Shown here piece by piece: positions 51,880-59,871 of a DNA stretch of 64,000 bases. Both the position numbers and the translations under genes were made by a program. How positions within the stretch are numbered: the stretch's first letter is position 1; each line of letters starts with the position of its first letter. Origin of the DNA: Maricaulis alexandrii (GTDB taxonomy: Bacteria > Pseudomonadota > Alphaproteobacteria > Caulobacterales > Maricaulaceae); NCBI RefSeq assembly GCF_005871165.1, contig NZ_SWKP01000005.1, positions 434,001-498,000 on the forward strand, given 5' to 3'. Under the pieces are notes generated by a model, which was given only the letters and a program-made list of their open reading frames with translations, did not search any database and was not told the DNA's origin.

Positions 51880-52344
51880 CTAGTGGCCGAGCTCGGAAAT
51901 GGTCAGCGTCGAGGACGCCATGCCGGAACCGGAACCATAGGTGCCGATCCAGATGTCGTACTGACCGGACATCGGGTTGGACCACCAGACCTGCGGGTTC
52001 AGGCCATTGGCGTCGTCATTGCAGTACCAGCGGCCGTCCGGGGCGTTCACGACGATGGTCGTGTCTGAATTGGAGCGGGCACCGATATAGAGCGGCAGGC
52101 TGCCGGCATTGTAGTTGAGGCGATAATCCGGCGCGTTGGCGATCATGCCGCGGCAGGACCCACCGAGGGCGGAACCGGCGTCGATATTGCCGCCCGCCGT
52201 GATCGACACGGTGTACGGGTCCGGTGCGAAACCGGCCGACAGGTTCGTGGAACCGAAAGTCGGGTTCAGCGAATAGTTCTGGGCAAAGGAAGCGCCGGCA
52301 CAGGCGGCAACCGCAACGGTGGCGGCGATAATGGTCTTCATCAT
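51880..52344 (-). CDS. Small secreted beta-rich protein
   Basis: 154 aa from ATG 52344 (tandem ATGs; AGGGG about ten bases upstream). The signal peptide ends ASFAQ (about residue 21). The mature protein is Gly/Asn/Ser-rich with two cysteines (GGSCRGMI, GRWYCNDD), paired strands and the motif RSNSDTTIVVNAPDGRWYCN, reminiscent of bacterial pre-peptidase C-terminal-like beta-sandwich domains. Function unknown; periplasmic or extracellular. It sits between fba and thiE on the opposite strand, which interrupts an otherwise co-directional metabolic run. Confidence 0.8.
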   Translation of the reverse strand: MMKTIIAATVAVAACAGASFAQNYSLNPTFGSTNLSAGFAPDPYTVSITAGGNIDAGSALGGSCRGMIANAPDYRLNYNAGSLPLYIGARSNSDTTIVVNAPDGRWYCNDDANGLNPQVWWSNPMSGQYDIWIGTYGSGSGMASSTLTISELGH

Positions 52345-52498
52345 GTGGAATATCCCCTCAGACGTTATGGGCAATCGAGCCTACAGTGATCGATCTGGAA
52401 TGCACACTGTAATGTTGAACATGAAGCACTGATGAACGCGGGCGAATTTTCCGCGAAAAGCGTTGTCACACCGGAGGCTAGCTGCCAAAAGCGCCGAC

Positions 52499-53116
52499 AT
52501 GACCAGCCAGCTCTACCTGATTACACCGCCCCGGATCGACGCCGATTTCGCCGTGAGCCTTGCCGACACGCTGGACGCCGGCGATGTGGCCGCCCTGCAG
52601 ATCCGGCTGAAGGATCACACCCCGGACGAGGTTCGCCAGCTGGCGCCGGACCTGATCCGCATGGCCCAGTCCCGCGGTGTCGCGGCCATTCTCAATGATG
52701 ACCCTCAACTGGCGGATGAGCTGGGTTGTGACGGCGTCCATATCGGACAGTCGGACGGAACAGTGAAAGCCGCGCGGGCGATCATGGGCAAGGACCGGAC
52801 GGTGGGCGTGACCTGTCATGACAGCCGCCACCTCGCCATGGTCGCTGGCGAAGCCGGAGCCGATTATGTTGCCTTCGGTGCCTTCTATCCGACCGGCACC
52901 AAGACGGTGGAGCACCAGGCGACACCGGACGTGCTGACCTGGTGGACCGAGATTTTTGAACTGCCCTGTGTCGCCATTGGCGGGATCACGCCGGACAATG
53001 CCGCCCCCCTGATCGCGGCCGGTGCCGACTTCCTCGCCGTCAGCGGCGGGGTGTGGCAGTATCCGGACGGGCCGGCGGCGGCGGTGCGGGCCTTCAACGC
53101 CCTGTGTGAAGAATAG
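52499..53116 (+). CDS. thiE: Thiamine-phosphate synthase
   Basis: 205 aa from ATG 52499. ThiE joins the HMP-pyrophosphate and thiazole phosphate moieties to thiamine phosphate. TIM-barrel motifs are ALQIRLKD (QxRxK), [31 protein letters not shown] and [20 protein letters not shown]. No other thi gene or TPP riboswitch is recognisable nearby. Confidence 0.92.
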   Translation: MTSQLYLITPPRIDADFAVSLADTLDAGDVAALQIRLKDHTPDEVRQLAPDLIRMAQSRGVAAILNDDPQLADELGCDGVHIGQSDGTVKAARAIMGKDRTVGVTCHDSRHLAMVAGEAGADYVAFGAFYPTGTKTVEHQATPDVLTWWTEIFELPCVAIGGITPDNAAPLIAAGADFLAVSGGVWQYPDGPAAAVRAFNALCEE

Positions 53117-53178
53117 CTGTCGCCGAATGACGGCCTTGTCACTTGACCCGGCCGGGCTCTGAGCGCTCAAAGGCACGC

Positions 53179-54324
53179 ATGCTGGTACGTTTTTCTGTCT
53201 GTTTCGCCCTGCTTCTGTCGGCTCCGTTTGCGGGGGCGCAATCCCTGCCGGATGAGGAGGCGCCACCGGCTTTCCCGTCCGAACTCATTCTCCTGCCCCA
53301 ATCGGTCCAGGATGCGGCCAATGACGGTCTGGATGCCGAGGAAGCGGAGGTGCCGTCCGACCTGACGCCGGTGGACGAGGCCTGGTACCGGGCCCAGATC
53401 GCCTATCTGGGCGGAGACTGGTTCCCGGCGCGGCGCTATGCGGAAAACGCAGCTGTTGCCGGTCATGCTGACGCCGCCGCCCTGGCCGGCATCATGGCGC
53501 GTGACGGGATCGCGCAGGAGCGCAACATTCCGGCCGCTGTGGACTGGTTCCGGCGCGCCGCAGAGTCCCGTCATCCGGTCGCCCTCTACCAGCTTGGCCT
53601 GCTGGCCCGTCTCGGTGATGAAAGCCTGGGTCTGGGCACGCCGCGCCACTGGTTCGACCGGGCCGCCCGTGCCGGGCATATCGATGCCATGGTGGCCTAT
53701 GCGCTCGCCCTGCGCGCATCGGGCATTCCCCAGGAAGCAGTACTCGCCCGCGAATGGGCCGAACGGGCCGCGCAGCAGGGATCGGCGGAAGCGAAATACC
53801 AACTGGCCATGATGCTGGATGAAGGCGTCGGCGGTCCGCGGGATGCCGAGGGTGCCCGTGTCTGGTTCGAGCGTTCGGCGGAAGCCAATATCGCCGAGGG
53901 CGCCTTCCAGGCCGGCATGATGTGGGCGGATGGCGAAGGCGGTCCGGCCGGTGATGTCGAAGCGCGGCGCTGGCTGCGCATTGCCGCGGAGAGCGGCTAC
54001 GCGCCGGGCCAGGGCCAGTACGGCCTGATGCTCTATCAGGGGCGTGGCGGCGAGATGGATCGCGAGGCGGCCGCCTACTGGTTCGGCGAGGGCGCGCGCG
54101 GTGGCGATGCGGAAAGCCAGTATCTCTACGCTTTCGTCCTGGCCCAGGGCGATGGTGTGGCCCGCGATCTGGAAACCGCCTATCGCTGGGTCGTGGCGGC
54201 CGGAACCGACAATCTGGGCGCTCCGGTCCACAATCAGGACCGGGACCGCCTGCAGGCGGCCCTGGAACGCGTCCTGCCGCTGGATGTCCAGGCGCGCATG
54301 CGCGAATTGGGGTCCGCTGACTGA
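53179..54324 (+). CDS. Periplasmic Sel1-repeat (TPR-like) protein
   Basis: 381 aa from ATG 53179, with AAAGG upstream; an upstream TTG in frame is less likely. Signal peptide ends FAGAQ (about residue 21). From about residue 85, seven or so Sel1-like repeats of 35-36 residues (AxYxLGxLxxxGxGxxxDxxxAxxWFxxAAxxG), e.g. AKYQLAMMLDEGVGGPRDAE and GQYGLMLYQGRGGEMDREAA. Such proteins are protein-interaction scaffolds in envelope signalling or stress responses. It precedes efp by 118 bases. Confidence 0.9.
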   Translation: MLVRFSVCFALLLSAPFAGAQSLPDEEAPPAFPSELILLPQSVQDAANDGLDAEEAEVPSDLTPVDEAWYRAQIAYLGGDWFPARRYAENAAVAGHADAAALAGIMARDGIAQERNIPAAVDWFRRAAESRHPVALYQLGLLARLGDESLGLGTPRHWFDRAARAGHIDAMVAYALALRASGIPQEAVLAREWAERAAQQGSAEAKYQLAMMLDEGVGGPRDAEGARVWFERSAEANIAEGAFQAGMMWADGEGGPAGDVEARRWLRIAAESGYAPGQGQYGLMLYQGRGGEMDREAAAYWFGEGARGGDAESQYLYAFVLAQGDGVARDLETAYRWVVAAGTDNLGAPVHNQDRDRLQAALERVLPLDVQARMRELGSAD

Positions 54325-54375
54325 GCGGAATTGGCCCCCGTCGCTTGCCGTTCCGTGTCCTCACTGATAGGAGAG

Positions 54376-54389
54376 CGCCAAATTTGGCG
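54376..54389. promoter_or_regulatory. Perfect palindrome upstream of efp
   Basis: CGCCAAATTTGGCG, a 14-bp perfect palindrome, lies 54-67 bases upstream of the efp start in the only sizeable gap of this gene run. It may be a regulatory protein site. No matching regulator is in the vicinity. Confidence 0.35.
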
Positions 54390-54442
54390 GCAGCGCGCGG
54401 CAGGGGCCGGCGCGACACGCTCCAGGCTCGACAGGTGAGTTC

Positions 54443-55009
54443 ATGAAAATCAACGGCAATGAAATCCGTCCCGGCAATGTGCTGATGCACCAGGACACGC
54501 TCTGGGTGGCAGTGAAGACCGATCACGTCAAACCGGGCAAGGGCGGCGCTTTCGCCCAGGTCGAGCTGAAAAACCTGCTCGACGGCCGCAAGCTGAACGA
54601 ACGTTTCCGCGCCGCCGACAAGGTCGAGCGCGTGCGCCTGGAGCAGAAGGACCACACCTTCCTGTTCGACAGTGGCGACATGCTGACCTTCATGGATAGC
54701 GAGAGTTACGAGCAGATCGAGCTGCAGAAGGATTTCGTCGGCGAAGACCGCGCCGCCTATCTGCAGGAAGGCATGACCGTGGTCGTGGAGTTCCACGAAG
54801 AGCGCCCGATCGGCATTTCCCTGCCGCAGCACGTGACGCTGGAAGTGGCCGAGACCGAGCCGGTCGTGAAGGGCCAGACGGCTGCCAACTCCTACAAGCC
54901 GGCCATCCTGTCCAATGGTGTGCGCTCGTCCGTGCCGCCTTTCGTGGGCCAGGGCGAGAAGATCATCGTGGCGACCGAGGACGGTTCCTACGTCCGCCGC
55001 GCGGATTGA
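54443..55009 (+). CDS. efp: Elongation factor P
   Basis: 188 aa; relieves ribosome stalling at proline stretches. The loop [19 protein letters not shown] holds the Lys (about residue 33) at the position modified in EF-P of many bacteria. The three OB-like domains follow, ending [16 protein letters not shown]. No modification enzyme gene (epmA or earP) is adjacent. The following monophosphatase gene begins seven bases downstream, so they are co-transcribed. Confidence 0.97.
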   Translation: MKINGNEIRPGNVLMHQDTLWVAVKTDHVKPGKGGAFAQVELKNLLDGRKLNERFRAADKVERVRLEQKDHTFLFDSGDMLTFMDSESYEQIELQKDFVGEDRAAYLQEGMTVVVEFHEERPIGISLPQHVTLEVAETEPVVKGQTAANSYKPAILSNGVRSSVPPFVGQGEKIIVATEDGSYVRRAD

Positions 55010-55015
55010 TCCGAC

Positions 55016-55810
55016 ATGGGTGCGCTCTCTCCCCTCCTCACCGTGATGACCGAAGTGGCAGCCCGCGCCGGGCGGTCACTGAACCGGGACTTCCGCGACA
55101 TCGAACACTTGCAGGTCTCCCGCAAGGGTCCGGCGGACTTTGTGTCGGTGGCCGACAAGAAGGCCGAGGACATCATCTATGACCGCCTGACCACGGCCCG
55201 TCCGGGCTATGGCTTCCTGATGGAAGAGCGCGGCATTGTGGAAGGGTCGGACCGTTCCCACCGCTGGATCGTCGATCCGCTGGACGGCACGCTGAACTTC
55301 CTGCACGGCATGCCGCACTTCGCCATCTCCATCGCGCTGGAGCGCGAGGGCGAGCTGGTGGCCGGGGTCATCTACAATCCGGCGACCGACGAGATGTTCC
55401 ACGCGGAAAAGGGCCGGGGTGCCTGGCTGGCCGACCGCCGCCTGCGCGTCGCCGACCGCAAGCATTTCGACGAAGCCGTGTTTGCCACCGGCATGCCCTT
55501 CCTGGGCAAGACGGGGCATGCGTCCTTCCTGAAGGAATTGCACCAGATCATGCCGCATTGTGCCGGCATTCGCCGCATGGGATCGGCCGCACTCGACCTC
55601 GCCTGGGTCGCCGCGGGCCGCTATGACGGGTTCTGGGAACGCAATCTGAAATCCTGGGATATCGCCGCGGGCATCGTCCTGGTGAAGGAAGCGGGCGGTT
55701 TTGTCGGCGAGATTGACGGTGGCGAGGACATCCTGCGCACCGGCAATATCGTGGCCGGCAATGAGGCCATGATGGGCGAACTCAACAAGCGCCTCACTGC
55801 CGCCAAGTAA
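55016..55810 (+). CDS. suhB: Inositol monophosphatase family protein (SuhB-like)
   Basis: 264-aa magnesium-dependent phosphatase, lithium-sensitive family. Metal-binding motifs: EERGIVEGSD (Glu), WIVDPLDGTLNFLHG (DPLDGTxNF) and WDIAAGIVLVKEAGG (WDxAAG). SuhB-type proteins hydrolyse inositol phosphates and may also take part in rRNA processing. efp lies directly upstream. The exact substrate is not fixed by the sequence. Confidence 0.92.
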   Translation: MGALSPLLTVMTEVAARAGRSLNRDFRDIEHLQVSRKGPADFVSVADKKAEDIIYDRLTTARPGYGFLMEERGIVEGSDRSHRWIVDPLDGTLNFLHGMPHFAISIALEREGELVAGVIYNPATDEMFHAEKGRGAWLADRRLRVADRKHFDEAVFATGMPFLGKTGHASFLKELHQIMPHCAGIRRMGSAALDLAWVAAGRYDGFWERNLKSWDIAAGIVLVKEAGGFVGEIDGGEDILRTGNIVAGNEAMMGELNKRLTAAK

Positions 55811-55816
55811 CCCGGC

Positions 55817-56425
55817 TTACGCCGCGAGCGTTTCGATGGTTTCGCTCGCGGCCGCCACGCGCTCTTCGGCGCCGAAGGCCAGGCCGCCGGCATTGATGAA
55901 CTCGATGTCGGTGATGCCGATGAAGCCGAGAATGTAGCGCAGATAGTCCGACGCGAAATCATTGTCGCCGCCCAGATCCGTCCCGCCGGAGGTGAAGACG
56001 ATGATCGCGCGCTTGCCCTTCAGGAAACCTTCCGGACCGTCTTCGGTATAGCGGAAAGTCTCACGCGCCCGCACCACCATGTCGATCCAGGCCTTCAGGG
56101 CCGCCGGGATGGTGTAGTTGTAGACCGGTGCGCCGATCACGATCGTGTCGGCCTGGCGCAATTCCTCCACCAGCGCATCGGAGCGGGCCAGCGCGGCCTT
56201 CTGGTCGTCATTGCGCTCGGCCGGATCCGTGAAATTGGCACTGATCCAGGCTTCGTCGATGAAGCGCAGGCCGGGTTCGGCCAGGTCGCGGACCTGGACG
56301 TGAAGGTCGGGGCGGTCGCGGCGCAGGCGCTCGATGACCTGGTCGGTCAGGGCGCGCGACTGGGAGCCGGCATGGCGCATGCTGGCATCGACGCGAAGAA
56401 CGCGGGCTTGGTTTTGATCGGACAT
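55817..56425 (-). CDS. azoR: FMN-dependent NADH-azoreductase/quinone reductase
   Basis: 202-aa flavodoxin-fold enzyme. Phosphate-binding loop SMRHAGSQSRAL near the N-terminus, and GAPVYNYTIPAALKAWIDMV, FTSGGTDLG and LGFIGITDIEFINAGG match AzoR. It reduces quinones and azo compounds, with a likely role in thiol or quinone stress. It is convergent with suhB, six bases between stops. Confidence 0.92.
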   Translation of the reverse strand: MSDQNQARVLRVDASMRHAGSQSRALTDQVIERLRRDRPDLHVQVRDLAEPGLRFIDEAWISANFTDPAERNDDQKAALARSDALVEELRQADTIVIGAPVYNYTIPAALKAWIDMVVRARETFRYTEDGPEGFLKGKRAIIVFTSGGTDLGGDNDFASDYLRYILGFIGITDIEFINAGGLAFGAEERVAAASETIETLAA

Positions 56426-56660
56426 GGCGAAACTCCTGGCTCAGCCCGGTTGCGGGCGAAAATTCGATGCGCGGAAAATGGTTCTGCCGGGTCAACGGAT
56501 AAAGACCGGGCTCTGGAAGCTTATTGTTTCCATTTCGGATGATATTGGGCGCGCCTTTCCACGGTGCGGGCTGTGCGCTGGGGAGGAAGGCTTTGACCTC
56601 GCCTCCAAAATGTCCCAATCGGGGGTGAGGAAGGTCGTACGCTGCGAGTAAGGGGAAGGC

Positions 56661-57656
56661 ATGCCTGGACTGGACCGGAATGATGAGCTGCGCGATACGG
56701 CACCGGAGGTGCGCTTCACGGGGCCCTGGCGCTACATCATCTGGATGGCGATGTTCACGGCGGTGGTGCTGGCCCTCGCCATTTTCCTGATCGGCCCGCT
56801 GGAAGCCGCCTTCCTGGCCAATCCGGCGATCAATGGCCTGATCATCGGCGTGCTCGTGATCGGCGTGCTTTACACCTATGCGCAAGCGCTGGGGATCGGG
56901 CCGGCCGCGCGCTGGCTGATGCGTTTCCGCTCGTCCGAAGATCCGGCCGCGCTGGGCCGCCCGCCGGCCCTGATCGCACCCATGGCCTCCATGATCGGTG
57001 CCACCGGCAAGAAGGTCTCCCTGTCCGCCGGGTCCGTGCGCACCGTGCTGGACTCGGTCGCCGCCCGCATGGCGGAAGCCGGCGCCTTCACCCGCTATTT
57101 CGGACGATTGCTGATCTTCCTTGGCCTTCTGGGTACGTTCTGGGGCCTGCTCCAGGTCGTCGGTGATGTCGGTGAGGCCGTCCGGGCCGTCACCGAAAGC
57201 TCCACCGGGGGCGAGGCCGATGTGATGCGCCTCATGTCCGCCATTGAAGAGCCGATCCAGGGCATGGGCACGGCCTTTGCCTCTTCGCTCTTCGGTCTGG
57301 CCGGCTCCCTGGTGATCGGCTTTCTCGATCTGCAGGCCGGTCGCGCTCAGAACCGCTTCTACAACGAGATCGAGGAATGGCTGTCCTCCATCTCGCGTCT
57401 GGCCGCGGCCGGTCCGGCCACGGACGGTGATGGCGAGGTCTCGTCGGCCTATGTCGGCGCACTGCTGGAACAGACGGCGGAGACGCTGGACCGCCTGGCC
57501 CATACGCTGGAGCGGCATACCCGTCAGCTCGATACAACGCTGCAGCGCTTTGCCGATGACAGCCGCGCCTCCAATGAGGAAGCGGCGCGCGCCCTGCGCG
57601 ATGAAATCCGGGTCCTGATCCGAACCCTGCAACAGCGGGAGCGGGGAGGGGAGTAA
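56661..57656 (+). CDS. MotA/TolQ/ExbB-like proton-channel protein
   Basis: 331 aa. Membrane helices at residues about 25-48 and 53-72, then two around 150-172 and 210-230, in the order seen in ZorA/MotA-like stators. The second pair includes RLLIFLGLLGTFWGLLQVVG and GMGTAFASSLFGLAGSLVIG, the proton-channel motifs of this family. A cytoplasmic tail (residues 235-331) is helical. An ATG after GGGGAAGGC starts it. It is followed after three bases by an OmpA-like partner, so the two form a stator-like complex that could use proton flow to act on the envelope. Confidence 0.85.
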   Translation: MPGLDRNDELRDTAPEVRFTGPWRYIIWMAMFTAVVLALAIFLIGPLEAAFLANPAINGLIIGVLVIGVLYTYAQALGIGPAARWLMRFRSSEDPAALGRPPALIAPMASMIGATGKKVSLSAGSVRTVLDSVAARMAEAGAFTRYFGRLLIFLGLLGTFWGLLQVVGDVGEAVRAVTESSTGGEADVMRLMSAIEEPIQGMGTAFASSLFGLAGSLVIGFLDLQAGRAQNRFYNEIEEWLSSISRLAAAGPATDGDGEVSSAYVGALLEQTAETLDRLAHTLERHTRQLDTTLQRFADDSRASNEEAARALRDEIRVLIRTLQQRERGGE

Positions 57657-57659
57657 GCC

Positions 57660-58649
57660 ATGTCTTCGCCCCGGTTCGCGCGTTTCCAGGAAGCCGATAC
57701 TGGCGATCACTGGCCCGGCTTCGTTGATGCCCTGGCCACGCTTCTGCTCGTCATCATCTTCCTGCTCGCCATTTTCGTGGCCGGCCAGTTCGCGCTTTCG
57801 CGCGCGCTGACCAATCGCGATGACCAGCTGGCCGACCTCAATGCCCAACTCGCCCAGCTGGCCGATGAGCTGAATATTGCGCGGGACGAGAATGCGGCGC
57901 TGGAAGTCCGGATCACCGGGCTGGAGGAAGAGCGCGACGCCCTGCAGGGCGCCCTCACCCTGGCCAGCAACCAGGCCGCCGATCTGCAGGCCGAACTCAC
58001 GGCCGAACAGGAAATGTCCGAGGAGAGCCGGCGCGCCCTCGCCCTGCTGAACCAGCAGATGCAGGTGCTGCGGGACCAGATCGCCTCACTCAATGCGGCC
58101 CTGGATGCGGCCGAGCAACGCGCCGAGGAAGCCGAGGCCCAGGTCATCAATATGGGACGGCGCCTGAACGCAGCCCTGGCCGAACGGGCGGCCGAACTGG
58201 CCGCCTACCGCTCCGACTTCTTCGGGCGCCTCAGTGAAATCCTGGGCAACCGGACCGGTGTGCGGGTGGTGGGCGACCGATTTGTTTTCGAGACCGATGT
58301 TCTTTTCCCGTCCGGTTCGGCGGCCCTGTCCAGCGAGGGACGCGAAAGCCTGCGCCCCATCGCCGCCGCCATCATCCAGCTGACCGACGAAATCCCCGAT
58401 GACCTGGAATGGGTGATCCGCATTGACGGCCATACCGACCCGGTGCCGATCCGCACGACGTATCCGTCCAACTGGCACCTCTCCGCCGCGCGAGCGATCT
58501 CGGTGGTGAACTGGTTCGAGGATCTCGGCGTGCCGTCCGACCGTCTCGTGGCGGCCGGTTTCGGTGAACACTACCCGATCGTGGAGGGACGTACGGCTGA
58601 GGCCAATGCCCGCAATCGCCGTATCGAGCTGAAGCTGACGTCGAGATAG
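57660..58649 (+). CDS. OmpA/MotB-like peptidoglycan-binding protein with long coiled coil
   Basis: 329 aa. A membrane helix near the N-terminus (FVDALATLLLVIIFLLAIFV, with the conserved Asp before the helix as in MotB/TolR-like proteins) is followed by a long coiled coil (residues about 45-175). A C-terminal OmpA domain contains VLFPSGSAALSSEGRESLRP, DGHTDPVPI and LSAARAISVVNWFEDLGVPS, with AEANARNRRIELKLTSR at the end. It would anchor the stator to the peptidoglycan. Partner of the upstream MotA-like protein. Confidence 0.88.
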   Translation: MSSPRFARFQEADTGDHWPGFVDALATLLLVIIFLLAIFVAGQFALSRALTNRDDQLADLNAQLAQLADELNIARDENAALEVRITGLEEERDALQGALTLASNQAADLQAELTAEQEMSEESRRALALLNQQMQVLRDQIASLNAALDAAEQRAEEAEAQVINMGRRLNAALAERAAELAAYRSDFFGRLSEILGNRTGVRVVGDRFVFETDVLFPSGSAALSSEGRESLRPIAAAIIQLTDEIPDDLEWVIRIDGHTDPVPIRTTYPSNWHLSAARAISVVNWFEDLGVPSDRLVAAGFGEHYPIVEGRTAEANARNRRIELKLTSR

Positions 58650-58655
58650 CCGGTT

Positions 58656-58961
58656 TCAAAATCCCTGAAACAGGAAATCCATCGCTGCGGTGATCGTGTC
58701 GCGGTGTTGGCCGACATTGCCGACGGGCTGGCCAAGCCACCGCACGGGTTGGGCGCCGATCTCGCTGACCAAGAGCCGGTAAGGCTTGTCCTCGATCACA
58801 AGCGTGGGTGTGAGCCGGGGAAGTTCGGGGCCTGATGTTTCGGCCAGTGACTGAAGCGGAATCACGACCCGGCTGGACAGGCTGGTGAGAAAGTCCGCTT
58901 GAACATCGACCAGTAACGGAATGGGCCAGGCCGGCACCCTGTAGAGGTCGAACCGTGCCAT
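58656..58961 (-). CDS. ccdB: CcdB-type toxin
   Basis: 101 aa, the usual CcdB length. CcdB inhibits DNA gyrase. The sequence ARFDLYRVP, PLLVDVQADFLTSLSSRVVIP and the C-terminal helix GQHRDTITAAMDFLFQGF match the family. The last residues (FQGF) differ from the gyrase-contacting Trp-Gly-Ile of F-plasmid CcdB, so potency is uncertain. Its ATG overlaps the antitoxin stop (TGATG). Confidence 0.92.
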   Translation of the reverse strand: MARFDLYRVPAWPIPLLVDVQADFLTSLSSRVVIPLQSLAETSGPELPRLTPTLVIEDKPYRLLVSEIGAQPVRWLGQPVGNVGQHRDTITAAMDFLFQGF

Positions 58962-59224
58962 CAGTCGTCTTTGGGGATGGCCCACCAAGGCGTTGGCAGC
59001 AACATGCCCTCGCGTTCTATGCGCTCATTGTGGGCCTTGATCGCGTCGGCATTGTCTTCCAGCCAGCGGCGTTCTTTCTCGGCTTTTACTGCTGCGGCGA
59101 TGCCCGCCTCGGCGGCGCGAGACGTATTCAGGCCGAGGGCCTTGGCTTCGGCCATGATGTCTTCCCGCACGGTGAGACTGGTGCGTTTTCGGCGTTCTGG
59201 CTGACGGTAATCCGGTTCACGCAT
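58961..59224 (-). CDS. ccdA: CcdA-type antitoxin
   Basis: 87 aa from ATG 59224. The N-terminal ribbon-helix-helix (RKRTSLTVREDIMAEAKALG, then LNTSRAAEAGIAAAV) binds DNA; the C-terminal tail (KEKERRWLEDNADAIKAHN and on) is the CcdB-neutralising segment typical of CcdA. A perfect operator-like palindrome lies upstream at 59241-59260. First gene of ccdAB. Confidence 0.92.
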   Translation of the reverse strand: MREPDYRQPERRKRTSLTVREDIMAEAKALGLNTSRAAEAGIAAAVKAEKERRWLEDNADAIKAHNERIEREGMLLPTPWWAIPKDD

Positions 59225-59240
59225 AGCCGGGCTCCTGAAG

Positions 59241-59260
59241 GTATGTATTGTTATACATAC
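59241..59260. promoter_or_regulatory. ccdAB operator candidate
   Basis: GTATGTAT-TGTT-ATACATAC: a perfect 8-bp inverted repeat with a 4-base centre, 17-36 bases upstream of the ccdA start. Autoregulatory binding by CcdA (ribbon-helix-helix) is typical of this family; here inferred from position. Confidence 0.65.
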
Positions 59261-59423
59261 ATCTTCGGCCCATCTCAACGCGGCGGCCGGCGTATTGCGC
59301 CAGACTCACAAGCCTGCTTGCCCTTTTCGCGCGCATCCTGTATCAGCCCCGCTCCTGAGTTTATTGAGCTGCGTGCCCGGCTGTGGATCGGTGTGGCGCG
59401 GCGGATGAAAGAAAGCCGGACCG

Positions 59424-59642
59424 ATGAAAAAGGATACCCATCCCGATTACCACGTCATCACCGTGAAGATGACGAACGGGAGCGAATTTCAGACCAAGTC
59501 GACCTGGGGCAAGGAAGGCGACGTCCTGACCCTGGACATCGATCCGACCTCGCACCCGGCCTGGACCGGCGGCAACCAGCAGCTGATGGACCGCGGCGGC
59601 CGCGTGTCCCGCTTCAAGGACAAGTTCAAGGGCTTCGTCTGA
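59424..59642 (+). CDS. rpmE: 50S ribosomal protein L31
   Basis: 72 aa: [34 protein letters not shown] and the basic end [10 protein letters not shown]. It lacks the CxxC zinc pair, as in zinc-independent L31. Single gene followed by a strong terminator. Confidence 0.95.
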   Translation: MKKDTHPDYHVITVKMTNGSEFQTKSTWGKEGDVLTLDIDPTSHPAWTGGNQQLMDRGGRVSRFKDKFKGFV

Positions 59643-59681
59643 GGCTGACGCGCGACACCGCGCGAATAAGTTTCATCACAG

Positions 59682-59715
59682 AAAAGCGCAGCACCACATG
59701 GTGTTGCGCTTTTTT
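59682..59715 (+). terminator. Terminator of rpmE
   Basis: AAAAGCGCAGCACC (59682-59695) pairs with GGTGTTGCGCTTTT (59700-59713; one G-T pair) around ACAT and runs into a tract of six T. Confidence 0.88.
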
Positions 59716-59739
59716 GATTCCGGTCTTGAGAAAATCTGC

Positions 59740-59830
59740 CTGGGTTGCGTAACGATACTAGTATTTTAATAGTAAGTCATTGAATTATTTTAGTAATCTG
59801 GAAGTGTTTAAGGACTTGTTTACCGCAGCT
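59740..59830 (+). promoter_or_regulatory. AT-rich promoter region of the chemoreceptor operon
   Basis: In a GC-rich window, 59750-59820 is markedly AT-rich (ATACTAGTAT, a perfect 10-bp palindrome at 59755-59764; TTTTAATAG; TGAATTATTTTAG). An UP-element-like promoter or regulator site for the globin-chemoreceptor gene at 59872 is likely. No exact -35/-10 pair is assigned. Confidence 0.4.
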
Positions 59831-59871
59831 TCCCCACCGTCGGTTTCAATGAACCACGTAAGGGGGAGGCC

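Noticed and set aside
52499-53116. TPP riboswitch upstream of thiE
   Set aside because: The 120-base leader lacks the conserved CUGAGA and ACCUGA-type core elements as far as I can read.
56661-58649. Complete Zorya-type phage defence system
   Set aside because: Only the stator-like pair is present. Flanks are azoR and ccdAB, with no helicase or nuclease of the zorC/D/E kind.
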